Assembly (NCBI RefSeq): GCF_018332715.1 | Contig: NZ_BOQP01000006.1 | Coordinates: 352,423-416,422, forward strand | Length of the DNA stretch: 64,000 bases | Direction of reading: 5' to 3' | Source: Winogradskya consettensis | GTDB lineage: Bacteria; Actinomycetota; Actinomycetes; Mycobacteriales; Micromonosporaceae | In this document: positions 7,033-16,452 of the stretch, piece after piece | How the letters are laid out: every line of letters starts with the position of its first letter | Numbering within the stretch: position 1 is the first letter of the stretch | Translations under genes and position numbers: made by a program | The notes under the pieces: model-generated | What the model saw: only the letters and a program-made list of their open reading frames with translations | What the model was told of the DNA's origin: nothing | Databases searched by the model: none

Positions 7033-8720
7033 TTCAGCAACTCCTCATCGGCGCGGACGACCCAGTCGGCGAAGGACTCGCTCGTGGTGCGGCCGTCCAG
7101 GTAGCGAAGGGCGAGGCGCTCGACGTACGCCGGGAGTTCCTCCGCAGTCGCCTTGAGGCCCCGCAGCTTGCGGCCGAAACCGGCGGTCTGACCCTGCGCC
7201 ATGCCGAGCCCGCCGCCGAGGTGGACCTGGAAGCCCTCCACCTGCTCGCCGTGCTCGTTCATGACCAGCATGCCCTTGAGCCCGATGTCGGCGACCTGGG
7301 TGCGGGCGCAGGCGTTGGGGCAGCCGTTGATGTGGATGGAGATGTCGGTGTCGAAGTCCCGCAGGCGCTCCTCGAGCCGGGCCACCAGCTCCTCGCCGCG
7401 GGCCTTGGTCTCGACGATCGCGAGCTTGCAGTACTCGATGCCGGTGCAGGCCATCGTGCCTCGGCGCCAGGCCGACGGGCGGGCCTCCAGCCCGATCTCG
7501 CGCAGGCCGGCCACGACCGGTTCCACCTGGTCGTCGGCGACGTCGAGGACGAGGAGCTTCTGGTACGGCGTGAGCCGCACCCGATCCGACCCGTGCGCCT
7601 GAGCGAGGTCGGCCACCTTGCCGAGCTGCGTCCCGGAGGAGCGCCCGACGACCGGGGCGGCACCGATGTAGTTGGCGCCGTCGAGCTGCTTGTGCACGCC
7701 GATGTGGTCGATCGGCTTCTCGGGCAGCTCGGCGGAGGGCCCGTCGAGCAGCGTGCGGCCGAGGTATTCCTTCTCGAGCACCTCGCGGAACTTCGCGATG
7801 CCCCAGTCGGCGATCAGGAACTTGAGCCGGGCACGGGTGCGCAGGCGGCGGTATCCGTAGTCGCGGTAGACGCCGACGACGGCCTCCCAGACGTCCGGGA
7901 TCTCGTTCAGCGGCACCCACACGCCGACCCGCTCGGCCAGCCGCGGGTTGGTGGACAGCCCGCCGCCGACCCAGAGGTCGAAGCCGGGGCCGTACTCGGG
8001 GTGGTCGACACCGAGGAACGCGATGTCCTGGACCTGGTAGGGCGTGTCCGCCAGCCAGGAGATCGACGTCTTGAACTTGCGGGGCAGGTTGGAGTAGCGC
8101 GGGTCGCCGATGTAGCGCTCGAGGATCGTGTCGATCGCCGATGTCGGGTCGATGACCTCGTCGGTCGACACCCCGGCGACCGGGCTGCCGAGCACGATGC
8201 GCGGGCAGTCGCCGCAGGCCTCGGTGGTCTCCAGGCCGACCGCTTCGAGCCGCCGCCAGATCTCCGGCATGTCCTCGACGCGGATCCAGTGCAGCTGGAT
8301 GTTCTGCCGGTCGGTGAGGTCGGCGGTGTCGCGGCCGAACTCCTTGGAGATGTCCGCGATGACCCGCAGCTGCGCGACGGTCAGCGAGCCGCCGTCGATG
8401 CGGATGCGGAGCATGAAGTATTCGTCTTCCAGCTCGTGCGGCTCGAGCACGGCCGTGCGGCCGCCGTCGATGCCCGCCTTGCGCTGGGTGTAGAGCCCCC
8501 ACCAGCGGAAACGGCCGCGCAGGTCCTGCGGGTCGATGCCGGCGAACCCGGTGTGGGCGTAGATGTTCTCGATGCGGGCGCGCACGTTGAGCGGGTTGTC
8601 GTCCTTCTTGATCCGCTCGTTGGGGTTCAGCGGCTCGCGGTGTCCGAGCGCCCACTGCCCCTCGCCACGCGCCTTGCGGGGGCGGGCGGCCGGGGTTGCG
8701 GGGGCGTTGCTGGGCGCCAT
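7029..8720 (-). CDS. sir: Ferredoxin-dependent sulfite (nitrite) reductase
   Basis: A 563-aa siroheme/[4Fe-4S] enzyme catalysing six-electron reduction of sulfite to sulfide; ATG start at 8720. It has duplicated ferrodoxin-like and siroheme domains: DLTDRQNIQLHWI (about residue 135) and TACGDCPRIVLGSP for siroheme contacts. The cluster ligands lie in ACTGIEYCK (about 425-431) and NGCPNACARTQ (about 466-470), the latter Cys bridging to siroheme. Operon context with cysH shows a sulfite rather than nitrite role. A short Cys-containing leader peptide is encoded about 120 bp upstream. Confidence 0.94.
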   Translation of the reverse strand: MAPSNAPATPAARPRKARGEGQWALGHREPLNPNERIKKDDNPLNVRARIENIYAHTGFAGIDPQDLRGRFRWWGLYTQRKAGIDGGRTAVLEPHELEDEYFMLRIRIDGGSLTVAQLRVIADISKEFGRDTADLTDRQNIQLHWIRVEDMPEIWRRLEAVGLETTEACGDCPRIVLGSPVAGVSTDEVIDPTSAIDTILERYIGDPRYSNLPRKFKTSISWLADTPYQVQDIAFLGVDHPEYGPGFDLWVGGGLSTNPRLAERVGVWVPLNEIPDVWEAVVGVYRDYGYRRLRTRARLKFLIADWGIAKFREVLEKEYLGRTLLDGPSAELPEKPIDHIGVHKQLDGANYIGAAPVVGRSSGTQLGKVADLAQAHGSDRVRLTPYQKLLVLDVADDQVEPVVAGLREIGLEARPSAWRRGTMACTGIEYCKLAIVETKARGEELVARLEERLRDFDTDISIHINGCPNACARTQVADIGLKGMLVMNEHGEQVEGFQVHLGGGLGMAQGQTAGFGRKLRGLKATAEELPAYVERLALRYLDGRTTSESFADWVVRADEELLK

Positions 8721-8837
8721 GTCGGCGATCCTCCGGAGACTCGTGGGCGCGGCTCGACGCTCACGGCGGGTCTCAGGACTTCGGTGTCAGGAGAAAGCCG
8801 GGCGTCTTGCGCACCCGGACATAGAAGTCGGGCGGCG

Positions 8838-8924
8838 TCAGGAACCCGGACACATCGCGCTGCGGACACGGCCGTAATCCACGTGGCGGCGGGCCACGAA
8901 GCGGCGGTCAACTGCAGCGGTCAT
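8838..8924 (-). CDS. Regulatory leader peptide upstream of sir
   Basis: A 28-codon reading frame (ATG 8924, TGA 8840-8838) whose central part reads ARRHVDYGRV and RSAMC. This matches the recurring actinobacterial 'putative leader peptide' pattern RRHVDxxRVxSAxC found before sulfur-assimilation genes. The Cys codon near the end would stall or slow ribosomes when cysteinyl-tRNA is short, changing expression of the downstream operon. The roughly 117-nt gap to sir leaves room for alternative RNA folding. The mechanism is inferred from the family. Confidence 0.7.
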   Translation of the reverse strand: MTAAVDRRFVARRHVDYGRVRSAMCPGS

Positions 8925-9005
8925 GTCCGCAAGCCTCTCACGCGAAGGCATTCTGGGCCAGAGGGGTCCAGATTTCGGGAGTGTGTCCGGTAACACCTGT
9001 CACAA

Positions 9006-10529
9006 GTGTTCACTCGCAGGAACCCTCCGCGGGGCCGTCGATTCACCCGGCCGGGCTACAACCGCTCGGTGATCGCCCCCATCGAGCCCAAGATCGGCTC
9101 TTCGTCCCGATTCGCCTGGTGGTCGCGGGTCGTCCCGTGGCTGATTCCCGCCCTGGCCATGTTGATCATCGGCCGGATCGGGTGGGTCGAGCCGGCGCTG
9201 GGCTGGGACGAGCACGCGACCTGGTCAGCGGCGATGCGTACGCCGGGCCAGCTCATGGACTTCGCGGGTCACATGGACGGCGTCATCTCGCCGTACTACC
9301 TGTTCATGCACTACTGGACGAGCGTGTTCGGCGACTCGCTGGGCTGGTTCCGGCTGCCGTCCCTGCTGGCTGTCGCGATCGGCGTCGGGCTGGTCGGCGA
9401 GCTCGGACGGCGGCTCTTCACCCCCGGTGTGGGGCTCGTCGGCGGGCTCATCGTGGCGCTCGTCCCGCAGATGTCGCGTTACGCGCAGGACGCTCGCGCG
9501 TACGGCTTCTCGTTCCTGTTCGCGATCCTCAGCACGCTGCTGCTCTACGTCGCGTTGAGCAGGCCGAACTGGTGGCGCTGGATCGCGTACGGTGCGGCGC
9601 TGACCTTGCTCGGCTACACCCACATGCTGGGGCTGCTGGTGCTCAGCGGGCACGTGGTGGCGGTCGCCGTACGCTGGTCCGCCGACCACGACCGCAGGCT
9701 GCTGATCCGCTGGCCGATCGTCGTGGCGGCCGCGATCGCGCTGGTCTCCCCGCTGATCCGGCTCGGCCTGACCCAGCGCGGCACCCAGCTCGAATGGGTC
9801 CCCGAGATGGACCTGCACCAGGTCCTGATCGCGCCGGGCGTCATCTTCGGCGAACGGGTCGTCGGCCTGCTGGTCATCGGTCTCGCCCTCGCCGCCCGGT
9901 GGGAGCGCCCGAAACTGCTCGGGGAGCTGACCGCGCTGGCCGTCCTCCCGCCGGTCGTGCTGATCACCGTCTCGTTCTTCACGTCGTCGCTGTGGGTCCC
10001 CCGCTACGTCCTCTACGTGATCGCGCCGCTCGCCCTGCTCGCCGCGGTGGCACTGCGCGGCCTGCCCTGGCGCTCGCTCACCGCCGTGCTACTGATCGCC
10101 GCGGTCGGCTTCGAGTTCCAGCAGAGCGTCCGCGACGACCGCTCGCACGGCGGCATGGACTTCCGGGTCGCGGCGGGCATCGTCGAGAAGCACCAGCAGC
10201 CCGGCGACGCGATCGTCTACGGCCGGATCAGTACCTGGTCCGTACGCTCCGGCTTCGACTACGAGATGCGCGACGAGAAGATCAAACCCAAGGACGTCAT
10301 GCTGCGCCGCACGGCAGCCGAGGTCGGCCAGCTCGACGCCGTCGAATGCCCCGACGTGACCTGCTTCGACAACCAGCGTGTCTGGTACGTCGGCGCACGT
10401 CAGGGCGGCGACGCCCTCTCCAACCTCGGCCCACAGCTGAAAGCGAAGTTCACTACCGAGTACGAGCGCACCGGCTATTGGGTGATCCCGCTCGGCACTA
10501 TCGCACTATTCGAGCGCCGCACAGACTGA
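9006..10529 (+). CDS. Polytopic GT39-type glycosyltransferase, paralogue 1
   Basis: A 507-aa membrane protein with about ten hydrophobic segments. The first extracytoplasmic loop has GWDEHATWSA, the Asp-Glu pair expected of GT-C (GT39/ArnT-like) enzymes that use polyprenyl-phosphate sugars. A second conserved feature is RYAQDARAYG. The C-terminal soluble part (about residues 370-507) is a periplasmic domain. The GTG start at 9006 is uncertain; GTG 9069 would remove 21 residues and leave the TM1 intact. It is followed directly by a paralogue. Substrate unknown; cell-wall polymer or glycoprotein decoration is plausible. Confidence 0.8.
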   Translation: MFTRRNPPRGRRFTRPGYNRSVIAPIEPKIGSSSRFAWWSRVVPWLIPALAMLIIGRIGWVEPALGWDEHATWSAAMRTPGQLMDFAGHMDGVISPYYLFMHYWTSVFGDSLGWFRLPSLLAVAIGVGLVGELGRRLFTPGVGLVGGLIVALVPQMSRYAQDARAYGFSFLFAILSTLLLYVALSRPNWWRWIAYGAALTLLGYTHMLGLLVLSGHVVAVAVRWSADHDRRLLIRWPIVVAAAIALVSPLIRLGLTQRGTQLEWVPEMDLHQVLIAPGVIFGERVVGLLVIGLALAARWERPKLLGELTALAVLPPVVLITVSFFTSSLWVPRYVLYVIAPLALLAAVALRGLPWRSLTAVLLIAAVGFEFQQSVRDDRSHGGMDFRVAAGIVEKHQQPGDAIVYGRISTWSVRSGFDYEMRDEKIKPKDVMLRRTAAEVGQLDAVECPDVTCFDNQRVWYVGARQGGDALSNLGPQLKAKFTTEYERTGYWVIPLGTIALFERRTD

Positions 10530-10546
10530 CCTGTAACGGTGGTGGT

Positions 10547-11935
10547 GTGGTCACCCGTGCCGGTCTGCGCCGATTGCTGTGCTGGCTGCTGCCGACGGTC
10601 CTGACGGGAATCACGGTCTCCTGGCAAGCGTCGAAGCCCGAGCTGTGGCGCGACGAGCTCGCCACGTGGAGTGCGGCCCGCCGGCCGGTGTCCGAGATCG
10701 TCGCGCTGGGTCAGCACATCGATGCCGCCTCGGTGCCGTACTACGTGGTGGTCCACTTCTCGATGGGCCTCCTCGGCGATTCCGCACCGGCTTTGCGGCT
10801 ACCGTCCCTGGTCGCCATGACCGCCACGGCCCTGGTCACCGCGCTGCTGGCCGGGCGGCTGCGGGGTCCGGGGTCCGCGCTGCTCGCCGGGCTGCTGGTC
10901 GCGGCGATGCCCGTCGTCTCCCGGTACGCGCAGGAGGCCCGCGGATACGCGTTCGCCGCGCTGTTCGCGACCCTGGCCACGCTGCTGCTCGTCAAGGCGG
11001 TGGAGCAGGGGCGTTGGTGGCGCTGGTACGCGTACGGAACATGCGTTGTCCTTCTAGGTCTTGCGCATGTGATCGCCCTGCTGATCCTCGCCGGGCATCT
11101 GGTGATCGCGCGGCAGCGTCTCATCGCCTGGATTCCGAGCGCGGGAGTCGCGGTGGCAGCGCTCACGCCGCTCATGCTGCTCGGCCTCGATCAGCGCGGC
11201 AAGCAGCTCGACTGGCTGCATCGCGCCACGCCCACGACGCTGGCCAACATCCCGGACTACCTGTTCCTCTCGGGCATCGTCGGCGGTGCGATCCTGGCCC
11301 TGGCAGCGGTCAGCGGCAATCCGCTGCTGCTCAGCGCGGTGCTTCCAATCCTGGGCCTGTACGCGATCGACCAGCTGGTCACGCCCATGTTCGTACCCCG
11401 CTACCTGCTCTTCGTGGTGCCGCTGCTCTGCGCGCTCGCAGCCCACGGACTGTCCCGCGTCAGCCTCCCGCTCGCCCTCGTGGCCGTGCTCGTGCTCGCC
11501 CTGATCGGCCTCCCGAAACAAGCACAGATCCGCCGCGAGCACAGCGGCGTCGGCTACCGGGCCGCCGCCACCCTGCTCCGCACCCATGCCCAACCCGGAG
11601 ACGCCATCGTGTACGCCGACCGCGCCGGCTGGCAGCTCCCCGACACCGCCATGCACTACTACAACGGCGATGACCTGCCCCGCGACCTGATGCTGACCGC
11701 CACGGCGGAACAGAACGACTCGCTGTGGCCGACCGAGTGCGCCGACCCTGCACCCTGCCTCGCCCCCGCCACCCGCCTCTGGACCCTGAGCCCCGACAGC
11801 CTCACCACCGGCCGCAGGGCGAGCCCGACGGACCAGCTCACGAGCGGCGAGCAGGCCCTGCTCACCAGCGCCTTCGAGGAGACGACGCGCTACCGCGTAC
11901 CGGGAATCACGCTGGCCCTCTTCACCCGCCGTTAG
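10547..11935 (+). CDS. Polytopic GT39-type glycosyltransferase, paralogue 2
   Basis: A 462-aa paralogue of the preceding gene, 17 bp downstream, with a GTG start at 10547. The open frame extends far upstream, but only from here does it show the family pattern. It shares WRDELATWSAARR (first loop, with the DE pair), RYAQEARGYAF, and PRYLLFVVPL near the end of the membrane region, then a soluble tail (GDAIVYADRAGWQLPD) matching the GDAIVYGRIS of paralogue 1. Tandem duplication followed by divergence is the simplest history. The stop overlaps the convergent pdtaS stop by 4 bp. Confidence 0.8.
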   Translation: MVTRAGLRRLLCWLLPTVLTGITVSWQASKPELWRDELATWSAARRPVSEIVALGQHIDAASVPYYVVVHFSMGLLGDSAPALRLPSLVAMTATALVTALLAGRLRGPGSALLAGLLVAAMPVVSRYAQEARGYAFAALFATLATLLLVKAVEQGRWWRWYAYGTCVVLLGLAHVIALLILAGHLVIARQRLIAWIPSAGVAVAALTPLMLLGLDQRGKQLDWLHRATPTTLANIPDYLFLSGIVGGAILALAAVSGNPLLLSAVLPILGLYAIDQLVTPMFVPRYLLFVVPLLCALAAHGLSRVSLPLALVAVLVLALIGLPKQAQIRREHSGVGYRAAATLLRTHAQPGDAIVYADRAGWQLPDTAMHYYNGDDLPRDLMLTATAEQNDSLWPTECADPAPCLAPATRLWTLSPDSLTTGRRASPTDQLTSGEQALLTSAFEETTRYRVPGITLALFTRR

Positions 11936-13503
11936 CGTTTGCCGAGCGGGACGACGAGCACGGCTTCGGTGCCGCCGCCGGCCCTGTTGCGCAACTCGAT
12001 GGTTCCCCGCAGCTCGCCCGTGGCCAGGGCGCGCACGATCTGCAATCCCAGCCGCTGGCTCGACTCGGCGTGGAACTCCGGGGGAAGGCCCTTGCCGTTG
12101 TCGGCGACCGTGACGTGCAGCTGCTTGCGGAAGCGGTGCGCCGACACGACGACTTCGCCGACCGGCTCCGGCGGGGTCAGCGAGGGCGGCGGCAGCTCCT
12201 CCGACTCGTCCGGTGCGGGGAAGCCGTGCTCGACCGCGTTGATCAGCAGCTCGTTGAGGACCATCACCAGCGACGTGGCGATCTCCGCGGGCAGGACGCC
12301 GAACGTGCCCTCGCGGCGCATCTTGACGGTGATCTCGGTGGCGGCGACCTCGGCCGCGGCGGAGGCGACCCGGTCGACGATGCCGTCGAACTCGACCGCC
12401 TCGTCGCTCGACATCGACAGGGTCTCGTGGACCAGGGCGATCGACGCGACCCTCCGTACCGATTCCTGCAGGGCCATTCTCGCTTCGGGCGCGTTCACCC
12501 GGCGGGCCTGCAGGCGCAGCAGCGCCGCCACCGTCTGCAGGTTGTTCTTGACCCGGTGGTGGATCTCCCGGATCGTCGCGTCCTTGGTCATTAGGGCGCG
12601 GTCCCGGCGGCGGACCTCGGTGACGTCGCGGACCAGCACCAGCGCTCCGATGGGCACGCCCGCGGGCATCAACGGCAGCGCCCGCATCAGCACGGTCGCG
12701 CCGCGGGCCTCGACCTCTTTGCGTGGCGGTGCTTCGCCCCGCAGCGAGGTCAGGATGCGCTCGGCGGCGTCGGTGCCTTCCAGCGGGTCGGCGGCCAGGC
12801 GGCTCGAGAGCACCGACAATTCCTCACCCACGAGGTGGGCATTGAAACCGAGCCGACGGTACGCCGACTGCGCATTCGGGCTCGCGTAGGTGACCTTTCC
12901 GACCGCGTCGAGGCGGATCAGCCCGTCGCCGACGCGGGGCGCCGACGTGGTCTCGCCGGTGTGCCGGGGCGGCGGGAACGTCCCGTCGGAGACCATCTGC
13001 GCGAGGTCGTCGGCGGTGGTGAGGTAGTTGAGTTCCAGCTGGCTGGGCGTACGCGCGGTGGAGAGGTTGGTGTCCCGCCCGATCACGCCGATGATCTCGA
13101 CGTTCTCCTCGTCGCCGCGCAGCCGGACCGGGATGGCCTCGTGCCGTGCGGGGGTGTCGCCGTACCAGACCGGGTCGCCCTCGCGCCAGATGCGGCCCTG
13201 CGCGAACGCGATGTCCAGGTGCGCCACCTCCGGGCCGCCGACGATCTTGCCGACCTGATCGTCCTGGTACGCCGTCGGCGCCGTGGTGGGGCGCACCTGG
13301 GCGACGCACAGGAACGAGCGGGGTCGGCCCGGCTCGCCCCGGACCGGCACCCAGAGCAGCAGGTCGGCGAAGGACAGGTCGGAGAGCAGTTGCCAGTCGC
13401 CGGCGAGCCGGGTGAGGTGATCGATGTCGGCCGGGCCGAGGCCGGTGTGCTCTTCGGCGAGATCGCGCAGCGTGGACACGGACCAAGACTGCCACGCCGA
13501 CAT
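11932..13503 (-). CDS. pdtaS: PdtaS-type sensor histidine kinase
   Basis: A 523-aa soluble kinase with the PdtaS layout. Residues about 1-165 form a GAF-like domain (SFADLLLWVPV, FLCVAQVRP). About 190-300 is a PAS domain (GLIRLDAVGKVTYASPNAQSA). The HisKA_2 dimer helix has the phosphorylated His in EIHHRVKNN at about residue 315. The HATPase has NELLINAVEHG (N-box) and DNGKGLP (G-box). The mycobacterial orthologue detects c-di-GMP/Cu/NO and phosphorylates PdtaR, an RNA-binding antiterminator; that partner is not in this window. Its position in the whiB1-to-sigR neighbourhood supports orthology. Confidence 0.9.
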   Translation of the reverse strand: MSAWQSWSVSTLRDLAEEHTGLGPADIDHLTRLAGDWQLLSDLSFADLLLWVPVRGEPGRPRSFLCVAQVRPTTAPTAYQDDQVGKIVGGPEVAHLDIAFAQGRIWREGDPVWYGDTPARHEAIPVRLRGDEENVEIIGVIGRDTNLSTARTPSQLELNYLTTADDLAQMVSDGTFPPPRHTGETTSAPRVGDGLIRLDAVGKVTYASPNAQSAYRRLGFNAHLVGEELSVLSSRLAADPLEGTDAAERILTSLRGEAPPRKEVEARGATVLMRALPLMPAGVPIGALVLVRDVTEVRRRDRALMTKDATIREIHHRVKNNLQTVAALLRLQARRVNAPEARMALQESVRRVASIALVHETLSMSSDEAVEFDGIVDRVASAAAEVAATEITVKMRREGTFGVLPAEIATSLVMVLNELLINAVEHGFPAPDESEELPPPSLTPPEPVGEVVVSAHRFRKQLHVTVADNGKGLPPEFHAESSQRLGLQIVRALATGELRGTIELRNRAGGGTEAVLVVPLGKR

Positions 13504-13506
13504 TTC

Positions 13507-14562
13507 TCAGAGGGTCGCGGTCACCTTCTTCAGACCGCGGGGTGCGTCGGGGTCCTCGCCGCGGGCCAGCGCGAGCGAGAGCGCGAGCTTCTGCAGCGGC
13601 AGGATGTCCAGCAGCGGCGCGTAGCGCTCGTCCACCTCGGGTACGGCGAGCCGGCCGGAGGCTCCCGCGATGTCGTGTGCGCCGATGGTCACGACGTCCG
13701 CGCGGCGCTCGCCGAGGCGGGTCACCACGTCGGCCATGGAGCTTCCGCCCGGGCCGCTGCCCACGACGGCGACCACGGGCACGTCCGGGTCGGTCATCGC
13801 GAGCGGTCCGTGCAGCAGGTCGGCGCCCGAGAAGGCCAGGGCCGGCAGGTAGGACGTCTCCATCAGCTTGAGGGCGGTCTCCCGAGCCGTCGGGTACGCG
13901 TACCCGCGCCCGGTCGTCACCAGCCGTGACGCGAACCGGTAACGCTGAGCCAGCTCGTCCGCGCCGTGCTCACCGAGCGTGCGTTCGGCGAGCTCCGGCA
14001 GCTTGGCCAGCGCCTCCCGCTCCTCGGCGGCGGGGGTGCCGTCGCCGTTGCGGATGCCCTCGACGAGCAGCAGCAGGGCCAGCAGCTCGGCGGTGTACGT
14101 CTTGGTGGCGGCGACCGCGCGCTCGTGACCCGCGGCGACGTCGACGGACAGCTCCGCGGTCGTGGCGAGCGTGGAGGCCGGGTTGTTCGTCACCGCGAGG
14201 GTCAGCGCGCCGCTCTCGCGGGCCACCTTGAGCACCTCGGTGAGGTCCGGCGAACCGCCGCTCTGGCTGACGCCGACCACGAGCGCGCCGGCGAGGTCGG
14301 GCCGCGCGCCGTAGAGGGTGATCGCGCTCGGCGAGGCGAGACCGACCGGGATCCCGAGCCGGATCTCCGTCAGGTACGCGCCGTAGAGCGCGGCGTGGTC
14401 GGAGGTGCCCCGGCCGACGAAGACGACGTGCTTGGGGCGGTGCTCGGCGACCTTGGCGGCCACCTCCGCGATCGCTTTGGCGGGCTCCCCCTCCAGCAAC
14501 CGTGCGTAACCTCCCGGCTGCTCTGCGATGTCAGCAGCCATTCCCTGGCCTCGCTGCGTCAC
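13507..14562 (-). CDS. SIS-domain sugar-phosphate protein (GlmS/AgaS-like isomerase)
   Basis: A 351-aa protein with two SIS domains and no glutaminase domain, so it is not full GlmS. GTG 14562 follows GGGGAGGAA; the open frame upstream is not needed. SIS1 has VFVGRGTSDHAALYGAYL and SQSGGSPDLTEVL (sugar-phosphate loop); SIS2 has VTTGRGYAYPTARETALKLMET and SGADLLHGPLAM, matching the isomerase half of GlmS. Relatives deaminate or isomerise glucosamine-6-phosphate. A role in amino-sugar catabolism is likely given the chitosanase locus elsewhere in the window, but it is not adjacent. Confidence 0.85.
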   Translation of the reverse strand: MTQRGQGMAADIAEQPGGYARLLEGEPAKAIAEVAAKVAEHRPKHVVFVGRGTSDHAALYGAYLTEIRLGIPVGLASPSAITLYGARPDLAGALVVGVSQSGGSPDLTEVLKVARESGALTLAVTNNPASTLATTAELSVDVAAGHERAVAATKTYTAELLALLLLVEGIRNGDGTPAAEEREALAKLPELAERTLGEHGADELAQRYRFASRLVTTGRGYAYPTARETALKLMETSYLPALAFSGADLLHGPLAMTDPDVPVVAVVGSGPGGSSMADVVTRLGERRADVVTIGAHDIAGASGRLAVPEVDERYAPLLDILPLQKLALSLALARGEDPDAPRGLKKVTATL

Positions 14563-14576
14563 TGTTCCTCCCCATA

Positions 14577-14606
14577 CTGCGCATTGACGCTCATTCGCTG
14601 CGCATT
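14577..14606. promoter_or_regulatory. Direct repeat in the SIS-gene promoter region
   Basis: CTGCGCATT occurs at 14577-14585 and again at 14598-14606, 21 bp apart, i.e. on the same helix face. They lie 15-45 bp upstream of the SIS gene start, where a regulator would overlap its promoter. No known regulator consensus is recognised. Confidence 0.35.
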
Positions 14607-14804
14607 CTTGCACTTTTGAGTTTACAGAAGCAACGTTTCGAGCAGGACTGCGCACGGAATCGGGGCCTGACAGATCGAGATCCGTCGCCTAGGCTCGCCT
14701 GCGGTGGTACGACGTGTGTCACCGAACGCGCGCAGCGCGGCGCGGCCAGTAGGCGCGACCAGTTAGGTGCGACCGCAGCTCGCGCGGCAAGGGAAGGCAC
14801 GGCG

Positions 14805-16445
14805 ATGGACGATGCCCGGCGCTCCGCCGACAGCGACCTCGAGCAGGCCCGCGCGGCGCTCGAGCGTGGCGAGATGCACCACGCCGCCGGTTACCTGGCC
14901 GGTGCGATCGCGCACGCCCCAACCCTGCCCGAAACCCATGAGCTGCTCCGCCATCTCGCCGACCGCGCCGACGACGCCCTCGAGCTCTTCCCGATAGAGC
15001 AGCACGCCTTCGTCGGCACCGTCGTGGCGCGGGCCCACCTGCTCGCCGCCGCGGGCCACCCCGAGGACGGCCTGTCGCTGCTCGTGGCGGCCAGCGGCCA
15101 CACCCCCGGCGCCGACTGGGCGGGCGTGCCCTGGGTCAGCGACCCCGACCTCGCCGAGCGCCTCGAGCCGGGCCTGCTCGCACGCACGGTCATGCAGCTC
15201 TGCACCGCGATCGGCGACCCCGCGCCCGAGTCCAGCCGCCCCGCCCTGCAGCCCTACCTCACCCTCGCCGGCCGCGCGATCGAGGCGAACCCCGAACACG
15301 CCATGCTGCTCGGCGCCGGCTCAGCGCTGGCCCGCCGGCTCGGCGAGGCCACCCAGGCGGTGGAGTGGGCACTGCGAGGGGCACGGCTACGGCCCGCGAA
15401 ACTTTCCGAGATCTGGCTGGGGTACGCGTACCGCAGCGCCGGCCGCATCCCGGAGTCCCTGGCCGCCCTGCGCCGCGCGGTGATGTACGACCCGAGCGAC
15501 CTGTCCCTCTACGCCGACATCGCGGGCACCCTCGCCGACGCCGACCGCCTCGACGACGCCCTGAGCTGGATCAACCGCGCCCTGTCGATCGACCCGACGT
15601 TCGACTGCGCCGTGCACACCGGGCACCGCCTGCGGTACCGCGCCGACGGCGACCTCGCCCACCTGATCCGGCTCGCCGACTTCCAGCGCGACCACCCCGA
15701 CGACAGCCACGAGCACACCGACCTGGCCGAGTGCTGCGCCGACCAACCGTGGCTGAGCCGGGTGCCGTCCGCGCCCGGGATGCCCGCCGACCCCGCCCGG
15801 GCGCCCTATCCGGCACCGGGCCCCGGCGCGCCGCCCGGCTACCCCTCGATCGATGCCGTCGAGCGCCTGCACCGGGTCGCGCATCCGCTGTGGCCGAGCC
15901 CGCCCGCTGCGTACGATGCCGCCCTGGGTCTGATGCTCGTCGACCCGGAGGATCTGCTGGCGCTCATAGCGCTCCCACCGGTGACACCCAGCACCGAGCT
16001 GGGCCGGGCGCTCGCCGCCCACGACCCGGCCCTCTGGGACCGCTGCGCGCAGGTCTGGGCGTGCCTGGGGCTGTTGCACCACGGCACGGACGAGCCATGG
16101 GCCGATTCCAGCCGCCGCCACCACCTGGTCGCCCTCGCCACCGGCGGCCTCGACACGATCACCGAGGCGGCGCTCTTCGCGCTGATCACCTACGCCTGGG
16201 TCGACCCCTCGGCGCGGGACGACGTGGCCACCCTGGTCGCAGCCCGCCTCGAGGACGCCGCGGACACCCCCGGCCTCGCCTGGTCGGTCGCGCACCTGCT
16301 GCTCGCGACACCCGACATCCCCGCCGCGGCCCGGTCACGGGCCACCGAGCTGGTGCGGGCCGAGGAGGAGCACGCGGTCTCGCTCATCCCGCAGCAGCGA
16401 ACGGGCCGCACCGGGCGGCTCCGTCGCTGGCTGTCCGGGCATTGA
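14805..16445 (+). CDS. TPR-repeat protein of unknown function
   Basis: A 546-aa soluble protein; the ATG at 14805 follows AAGGGAAGG. Residues about 5-45 and 130-290 are helical tetratricopeptide repeats (for example ALRRAVMYDPSDLSLYADIA and DALSWINRALSIDPTFD). A Pro-rich linker at about 315-345 (PAPGPGAPPG) leads to a helical C-terminal half without recognised motifs, ending in a basic GRLRRWLSGH. Likely a scaffold. It is divergent from the SIS gene. Confidence 0.75.
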   Translation: MDDARRSADSDLEQARAALERGEMHHAAGYLAGAIAHAPTLPETHELLRHLADRADDALELFPIEQHAFVGTVVARAHLLAAAGHPEDGLSLLVAASGHTPGADWAGVPWVSDPDLAERLEPGLLARTVMQLCTAIGDPAPESSRPALQPYLTLAGRAIEANPEHAMLLGAGSALARRLGEATQAVEWALRGARLRPAKLSEIWLGYAYRSAGRIPESLAALRRAVMYDPSDLSLYADIAGTLADADRLDDALSWINRALSIDPTFDCAVHTGHRLRYRADGDLAHLIRLADFQRDHPDDSHEHTDLAECCADQPWLSRVPSAPGMPADPARAPYPAPGPGAPPGYPSIDAVERLHRVAHPLWPSPPAAYDAALGLMLVDPEDLLALIALPPVTPSTELGRALAAHDPALWDRCAQVWACLGLLHHGTDEPWADSSRRHHLVALATGGLDTITEAALFALITYAWVDPSARDDVATLVAARLEDAADTPGLAWSVAHLLLATPDIPAAARSRATELVRAEEEHAVSLIPQQRTGRTGRLRRWLSGH

Positions 16446-16452
16446 TCCCTCG

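Noticed and set aside
7221..8993. 590-codon open frame on the + strand
   Set aside because: It lies antisense to sir with GC-driven lack of stops and no family signature; sir has all catalytic motifs.
8981..10546. Long upstream extension of the second glycosyltransferase frame
   Set aside because: It runs through the first paralogue in another frame and is Arg/Ala-rich noise; family similarity begins only at 10547.
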